Assembly (NCBI GenBank): GCA_028285415.1
Contig: JANQPF010000001.1
Location: forward strand, 155,172 to 219,171
DNA length: 64,000 nt
Direction: 5' to 3'
DNA from: Pseudomonadales bacterium
GTDB lineage: Bacteria > Pseudomonadota > Gammaproteobacteria > Pseudomonadales > Azotimanducaceae
The first letter of the stretch is position 1. The number at the start of each line of letters is the position of its first letter. The notes beneath the pieces were generated by a model that made no database searches, was not told where the DNA came from, and saw only the letters and a list, made by a program, of their open reading frames with translations. A program made the position numbers and the translations under genes. Below, one piece after another: positions 57,001 through 64,000 of the stretch.

Positions 57001-57530
57001 ACGACCTGCGTGCGGAGAAAAAGACGCAGTGGGTCGGCGGCATGGTGGTGAGCACACGCATCATGAAGAGTCGCCGCGGCGCGCCGATGTGTTTTCTGGT
57101 CCTTGATGATCGCAGCGCGCGCCTGGAAGTGTCGCTCTTCCCGGAAACGTTCGAAACGTATGGCCGCAAGGTGGCCAAAGACGAGCTCCTCATCTTCGAA
57201 GGTGAAGTCCAGGCGGACGATTTCTCCGGCGGGCTGGCGCTGCGTGCAGAGAAAGTCCTGACGATGTGCGAGGCGCGAGAGCGGTTCAGCCAGGGGGTTG
57301 TGATCGACTTCAGCAACGATGAGCTGCCCGCCGACTTCGGTGCGGAGCTGAAGGCGCTATTGTTACCCCATCGTGCCGAGAGCGGCTGTGGCGTCAGCGT
57401 GCTCTATGCCAACGGCAACGCGCGAGCGCGGGTGCGTCTCGGCAACGAGTGGCAGGTGCAGGCACGCGACGATCTGCTTGGCAACCTGCGGGATTCTTAC
57501 GGCAACCGGGTTTACCTCGACTACGCGTGA
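54072..57530 (+). CDS. dnaE: DNA polymerase III subunit alpha
   Basis: Catalytic subunit of the replicative polymerase. 1152 residues (1160 in E. coli). PHP domain at the N-terminus ([13 protein letters not shown]), the palm with [14 protein letters not shown] and the catalytic [14 protein letters not shown], tandem helix-hairpin-helix and OB ([18 protein letters not shown]) regions. GTG start at 54072 inside the rnhB stop. accA, which usually follows, is absent; tilS starts 15 bases later. Confidence 0.97.
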   Translation: MSEAFVHLHVHSEFSLADGLLKVKPLVADVAAMDMPAVALTDIGNLFALVKFYENCLGAGVKPVLGVELAVLDDAVADATPERIVVLAMNGEGYANLIALVSAAYTSVEQRNVLPQREVFARHSGLIVLSGGIGGHLWQLAAVGDDAGLEARVRQWQQVFGDRYYLELTRTGRAGEEAFVRRLVALAVRTSTPVVATNDVCFASADDFEAHETRVCIHEGRTLDDPRRERRYSAQQYLRSSEEMAALFADLPEALANAVQIARRCSVPVELGTYYLPDYPIPEEETLESFLRLTAAQGLAKRLEDRGLLAEEATAADYDARLEFELDVINQMGFAGYFLIVMEFIAWAKEHNIPVGPGRGSGAGSLVAYSLGITDLDPLQYDLLFERFLNPERVSMPDFDVDFCMEGRDRVIQHVSELYGQSAVSQIITFGTMAAKAVVRDVARVQGKPYGLADKLSKLIPFEVGMTLNKAMEDSAELAEFVSGSEEVGEIMDMAYKLEGIVRNVGRHAGGVVIAPRALTDFVPLYTEELGGSLVSQFDKDDVERAGLVKFDFLGLKTLTIIDWTVRQVNANRAAHEQLDIDRLHLDDAAAFDLLKAAETTGVFQLESRGMKELITKLKPDSIDDIIALVALFRPGPLQSGADTDYINRKHKRERVEYQHPKLEPVLEGTYGVVLYQEQVMQIAQELAGFSLGQADLLRRAMGKKKPEEMARVREQFLNGTDAHDVDHKLASDIFDLMEKFAGYAFNKSHSATYAVVSYQTAWLKAHHPAEFMAANLSADMQNIDRVVVLIDEVRRMGVPLLPPSINLSQFRFSVQNDSIIYGLGAVRGVGEGPVASIVAGRADGAYRSLQDFCQRVDARKVNKRVHEALIAAGAMDEFALPGEDVNTTRARLREVLPRAMQSADQQARNAEAGIADMFAGESAPVQQVCTTEANVVPLTSKQRLFSEKETLGLYLTGHPIEEYEAELRHFCKLRINDLRAEKKTQWVGGMVVSTRIMKSRRGAPMCFLVLDDRSARLEVSLFPETFETYGRKVAKDELLIFEGEVQADDFSGGLALRAEKVLTMCEARERFSQGVVIDFSNDELPADFGAELKALLLPHRAESGCGVSVLYANGNARARVRLGNEWQVQARDDLLGNLRDSYGNRVYLDYA

Positions 57531-57545
57531 GTTCAGTCTCCGCGT

Positions 57546-58844
57546 ATGCCATCACACGAGCTACTGCAACAGATTGAGGACGCGCTGCGGCGCTGCGTTG
57601 CGGCGCGCGAACCGCACCGTCTCTGGGTGGGTTTCAGCGGCGGGGTGGATTCGACCGCGTTGCTGCTGGCTGCGAGCCGCACCGCCGCGGTCGAGATCAC
57701 GGCGGTGCACGTCAATCACGGGCTGGATGCAGCCGCTGCAGCGTGGTCGACACACTGTGCGAAGGTCTGCGCGCGACTGGGCATCCCCCTCGAGATTGTC
57801 GAGGTGAAGGTGGCAGCAGCCGGCAACCTCGAGGCAAACGCGCGCCAGGCCCGCTACGAGGTTTTTGCCGAACGCGTTGGCCAACATGAGCTCTTGTTGC
57901 TTGGTCATCATGCGGATGACCAGCTGGAAACTGTCCTGCAGCGTCTGTTCCGCGGCCGTGGACTCCTGCCGATGCGCGAGCACGGCGGTGTCGGCGGCGG
58001 CGAATTTGCCCGCCCGCTCCTCGGCGCCTCGCGGGCGCAGCTTGCTGCGTATGTCGAGGCGTGGGGTGAATCCTGGATCGAAGATCCAAGCAACGCAGAT
58101 ACCCGTTTCGAGCGGAACTACCTGCGCCGCTCTGTCGTGCCGGTCCTCGAGGCCCGCTGGCAACGGCTGGGCGATGCGGTGCTGCGGGTTGCCCGGGATC
58201 ATCAGAGTCAAACCGCGGCGCTTGGGGCCGCGGTTGCCGCCCAGGGACCGCGGGTGCCGCTCACCGCGCTGCCGGTTTCGCTGGCTGCACGTCGGGCCTG
58301 GCTGCGGGCGTTTCTCGAGGCAAACGGCGCGTTCGGGATTGCCGATCGCGGCCTTGATGCGTTTCTCGATGATCTCCATGTCGGGCGCCAGGCGGCGCTC
58401 GCGTGCCCCGCCGGTGAGGTCAGGGTGTGGCGTGAGACGCTTTATTTCATCCAGCCGCTGCCGGTCGTTGCGGACCTGCCCGCCGGCGCGCTGCTGCACG
58501 CCGACGCATCACTTGCGCTGGCGCACGGCACCCTGCGGCTCGAGTCCTGTGCAGCTGATGCCCCGGACGCGATTGCCTGTGAGACGCTGCGCGTTCAATT
58601 TCGCCGCGGCGGCGAAGCGCTCGCGCGTGGCGATCGTCGAATCGACCTGTCGGATGCGTTTGCTGCCGCGCAAGTGCCGCCCTGGTGGCGGGACAGCCAT
58701 CCACTCCTTTATGCCGCAGAACGGCTGGCCGTCGTTCCCGGCGTTGCCGTGGCATCCGCCGGGGCCGACCCGGGGGCGGGGACTGCCTGGCGGGTTGTCT
58801 GGACACCCTCAGATCCCGCCGCGATCCCGTCGCTGCAGGCGTAA
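57546..58844 (+). CDS. tilS: tRNA(Ile)-lysidine synthetase TilS
   Basis: Converts C34 of tRNA-Ile(CAU) to lysidine so it reads AUA. 432 residues. N-type ATP pyrophosphatase P-loop SGGVDSTALL near residue 30, LGHHADDQLETVLQRLFRG, then substrate-binding and C-terminal domains. ATG at 57546. Confidence 0.95.
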   Translation: MPSHELLQQIEDALRRCVAAREPHRLWVGFSGGVDSTALLLAASRTAAVEITAVHVNHGLDAAAAAWSTHCAKVCARLGIPLEIVEVKVAAAGNLEANARQARYEVFAERVGQHELLLLGHHADDQLETVLQRLFRGRGLLPMREHGGVGGGEFARPLLGASRAQLAAYVEAWGESWIEDPSNADTRFERNYLRRSVVPVLEARWQRLGDAVLRVARDHQSQTAALGAAVAAQGPRVPLTALPVSLAARRAWLRAFLEANGAFGIADRGLDAFLDDLHVGRQAALACPAGEVRVWRETLYFIQPLPVVADLPAGALLHADASLALAHGTLRLESCAADAPDAIACETLRVQFRRGGEALARGDRRIDLSDAFAAAQVPPWWRDSHPLLYAAERLAVVPGVAVASAGADPGAGTAWRVVWTPSDPAAIPSLQA

Positions 58845-58861
58845 ATAGTTGTGAAGTCGAA

Positions 58862-58890
58862 TTGAGCAAAGCCTGCGCTTTTGTTATCTT
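58862..58890 (+). promoter_or_regulatory. Likely pyrG promoter
   Basis: TTGAGC (58862-58867), 17-base spacer, TATCTT (58885-58890). The predicted transcript begins just before a perfect stem-loop TGAGCC-ACCAC-GGCTCA (58907-58923), which would protect the 5' end. This implies a leader of about 145 bases before pyrG. Confidence 0.5.
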
Positions 58891-58968
58891 GCAATCCCAT
58901 CTTGGATGAGCCACCACGGCTCACGTAGCGCGTTAAATTCATACCGAAAACAGGCTGTGAAACAGGCA

Positions 58969-60695
<1,727 letters not shown>

Positions 60696-60731
60696 AGAGG
60701 GTCACCGTCTCATCAGATACGGATAGATAGT

Positions 60732-61574
60732 ATGCAATTGTGCGGATTTGAAATCGGCGGCGGCCGGCCGTTTTTCCTCATTGCCGGCCCCTGCGTCATC
60801 GAGTCGGAAGCCCTTGCCATGGAAACGGCGGAGGCGCTGACCCGTCTCACGACGGATCTTGGCGTGCCGTTCATCTACAAGAGCTCCTTCGACAAGGCCA
60901 ACCGCTCCTCCCTCGGCAGCTATCGAGGCCCGGGCATGGAGGAGGGGCTGCGGATCCTCGACAAGGTCAAAACGGAGTTCAGCGTGCCGGTGCTCACCGA
61001 CGTGCATGAAGATACGCCGCTTGCGGAGGTGGCCGCGGTGGTCGACGTGCTGCAGACGCCGGCTTTTCTGTGCCGGCAGACCAATTTCATCGTCAACGTG
61101 TGTGCGCAGGGCAGGCCGGTCAACATCAAGAAAGGCCAGTTCCTCGCGCCGCTCGATATGCTGAACGTCGCCGAAAAGGCACGTTCGAGCGGTAACGCCG
61201 ATATCATGGTTTGCGAGCGCGGCGCCATGTTCGGCTACAACAACCAGGTTTCGGACATGCGCAGCCTCTCGTGGATGCGCCAGACCGGCTGCCCGGTCGT
61301 CTATGACGCGACGCATTCGGTGCAGATGCCCGGCGGCCAGGGCGCCACTTCCGGCGGCAATCGCGAAATGGTGCCGGTACTCGCGCGCGCGGCCGTTGCG
61401 GCAGGCATTGACGGGCTTTTCATGGAAACGCACCCGCGTCCTGAAGAAGCGCAGTCGGATGGGCCGAACTCCTGGCCGATGGGTATGATGGGCGACATGC
61501 TCGAACAGCTCATCGCGCTGGACGCCGTGGTCAAGTCCAGCCCCCTGCTCGAAGACCGTCTGCTGGCGCAGTAA
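60732..61574 (+). CDS. kdsA: 3-deoxy-D-manno-octulosonate 8-phosphate synthase
   Basis: Makes KDO-8-phosphate from PEP and arabinose-5-phosphate for the LPS inner core. 280 residues (284 in E. coli). [12 protein letters not shown] near the N-terminus and [14 protein letters not shown] and [11 protein letters not shown] are the class motifs. 36 bases after pyrG. Confidence 0.96.
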   Translation: MQLCGFEIGGGRPFFLIAGPCVIESEALAMETAEALTRLTTDLGVPFIYKSSFDKANRSSLGSYRGPGMEEGLRILDKVKTEFSVPVLTDVHEDTPLAEVAAVVDVLQTPAFLCRQTNFIVNVCAQGRPVNIKKGQFLAPLDMLNVAEKARSSGNADIMVCERGAMFGYNNQVSDMRSLSWMRQTGCPVVYDATHSVQMPGGQGATSGGNREMVPVLARAAVAAGIDGLFMETHPRPEEAQSDGPNSWPMGMMGDMLEQLIALDAVVKSSPLLEDRLLAQ

Positions 61575-61628
61575 CGCGCAGTCCAGCGGTCGACAGATGC
61601 AGGGAGAGACGAGGTCGCGATGGACGCG

Positions 61629-61652
61629 AGAGAGAAGTCACTAGAGAGAAGT
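61629..61652 (+). repeat. Direct repeat in the eno leader
   Basis: AGAGAGAAGT occurs at 61629-61638 and again at 61643-61652, the second copy ending five bases before the eno ATG. Both are purine-rich and could act as tandem ribosome-loading sites. Confidence 0.5.
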
Positions 61653-61654
61653 AA

Positions 61655-63225
<1,571 letters not shown>

Positions 63226-63227
63226 GC

Positions 63228-64000
63228 GTGACGGAAACCGCCGCGCAGCCGCGTGTTGCATTCAAGTCGTGTCCGTCCGACTTTGTCGTCGAAGAAGATC
63301 TCAGGTTGCAGTTTGCCGATGAAGGTGAACACGGCTACTTCTTCGTGGAAAAGACGGGCCGCAACACCGCCGACGTCGTTGCAGCGTTGTTGCGTGTGCT
63401 AGATTGTCAAGAGACGGACATCGGCTTTGCCGGGCTGAAGGACAAGCATGCGGTCACGCGTCAGTGGTTCAGCATCCGCGGTACGTTCAGCTGGCCGCGG
63501 TTGGAAGATCCGGCGCTGCGCTGCCTGCGCACGGCGCGCCACACCCACAAGCTCCGTCGCGGTATGCACGCCGCCAATCGTTTCCAGGTGATTCTGCGCA
63601 ACGTCCCGTGTGGGACGGCGGGGGCACTCGAGCGACTCGAAGGCGGGTTTGCCAACTTCTTCGGTCCGCAACGGGTCAGTCCATCCAACTGCGAGGCGGC
63701 GCGGGGCTGGCTTGCGAACCGGCGCGATCACCGACGCGGCGGCCGTCAGCGGCGCGGCGGGGGTGGACCCGGCAGGGCCGGCTGGCACCTGTCGGTGTTG
63801 CGCAGCGAGCTCTTCAACGCGGTGCTGACGCAGCGCGCGACGCGTGACGACTTCCCCACCCCGCTGCCCGGTGACGATCTCGATAACGGCGTACCTACGG
63901 GACCCTTGTGGGGGCGTGGCCGCAGCACTACGGCGGACGCGGCGTTGCGGGTGGAGCAGGCGGCGCTTGCACCCTATGCCGAGATCTGTGAGGGGCTGGA
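63228..64000 (+). CDS. truD: tRNA pseudouridine(13) synthase TruD, partial (runs off right edge)
   Basis: Makes pseudouridine-13 in some tRNAs. 257 codons are visible from GTG 63228. The catalytic motif AGLKDKHAVT (Asp72) and NRFQVIL (matching the GNAF segment with the conserved Phe) are present. The later signature that reads QRFG in E. coli is QRVS here (Arg149, Val150, Ser151), followed by an Arg/Gly-rich stretch of about 20 residues (around 167-185). Overall still clearly TruD. Starts two bases after ftsB. Confidence 0.9.
   Translation, partial: MTETAAQPRVAFKSCPSDFVVEEDLRLQFADEGEHGYFFVEKTGRNTADVVAALLRVLDCQETDIGFAGLKDKHAVTRQWFSIRGTFSWPRLEDPALRCLRTARHTHKLRRGMHAANRFQVILRNVPCGTAGALERLEGGFANFFGPQRVSPSNCEAARGWLANRRDHRRGGRQRRGGGGPGRAGWHLSVLRSELFNAVLTQRATRDDFPTPLPGDDLDNGVPTGPLWGRGRSTTADAALRVEQAALAPYAEICEGL

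Overview
The window reads as one continuous stretch of core chromosome from a GC-rich gammaproteobacterium. Its gene order matches blocks conserved across Pseudomonas, Xanthomonas and relatives: prfB-lysS; rpoE-rseA-rseB-rseC-degQ-lepA-lepB-rnc-era-recO; dapD-dapE; glnD-map-rpsB-tsf-pyrH-frr-uppS-cdsA-rseP-bamA-skp-lpxD-fabZ-lpxA-lpxB-rnhB-dnaE-tilS-pyrG-kdsA-eno-ftsB-truD. The long DapD form and the DUF4845 protein between lepB and rnc also fit a Pseudomonas-like lineage rather than enterics. I cannot name genus or species. I see no rRNA, tRNA, insertion sequence, prophage or CRISPR array, and no stretch that looks recently acquired.

Layout. 1-6627: left-edge partial gene, then translation termination (prfB with its programmed frameshift), lysyl-tRNA synthetase, uracil-DNA glycosylase and a three-gene valine-degradation set. 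6620-10600: an HDOD protein, the Fe-S/flavin helpers ygfZ, sdhE and ygfX, and nadB. 10777-14918: the sigma-E envelope-stress operon with its DegQ-type protease. 15023-24335: lepA, lepB, DUF4845, rnc, era, recO, rlmD, relA, adk. 24332-27193: moeA, tsaB, a small unknown gene, rsmJ. 27187-40359 (all minus strand): plsB, type II secretion genes gspD, gspC and gspN, lysine/peptidoglycan genes dapE, dapD and dapC, then glnD and map. 40668-64000: ribosomal protein S2 and EF-Ts, UMP kinase, ribosome recycling, undecaprenyl and CDP-DAG synthesis, outer-membrane assembly and lipid A synthesis, DNA polymerase III alpha, tilS, pyrG, kdsA, eno, ftsB and a truncated truD.

The genes mostly serve translation, envelope building and envelope-stress control. 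Sigma-E (rpoE) is held by RseA/RseB, RseP is the family's second-site protease, and BamA, Skp, LpxA/B/D and FabZ are typical products of the pathways this circuit protects. Packing is very tight. Many same-strand neighbours overlap by ATGA or GTGA, all four convergent pairs overlap at their stops, and the divergent moeA/tsaB pair overlaps at its starts.

The most interesting observations are absences and small deviations inside otherwise ordinary genes. Three MEP-pathway isoprenoid genes (dxr, ispD, ispF) are missing from the two separate places where they normally sit, which suggests the organism makes isoprenoid precursors another way or has moved the genes. RelA lacks the Cys-rich zinc-finger (ZFD/CC) domain. 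RNase HII has Ile in place of Arg in its GRG motif. Methionine aminopeptidase carries a seven-glycine run encoded by a CCG repeat. S2 has an 83-residue acidic tail. pyrG is preceded by a start-coupled leader reading frame. I did not find a clear new multi-gene system such as a defence or biosynthetic island.
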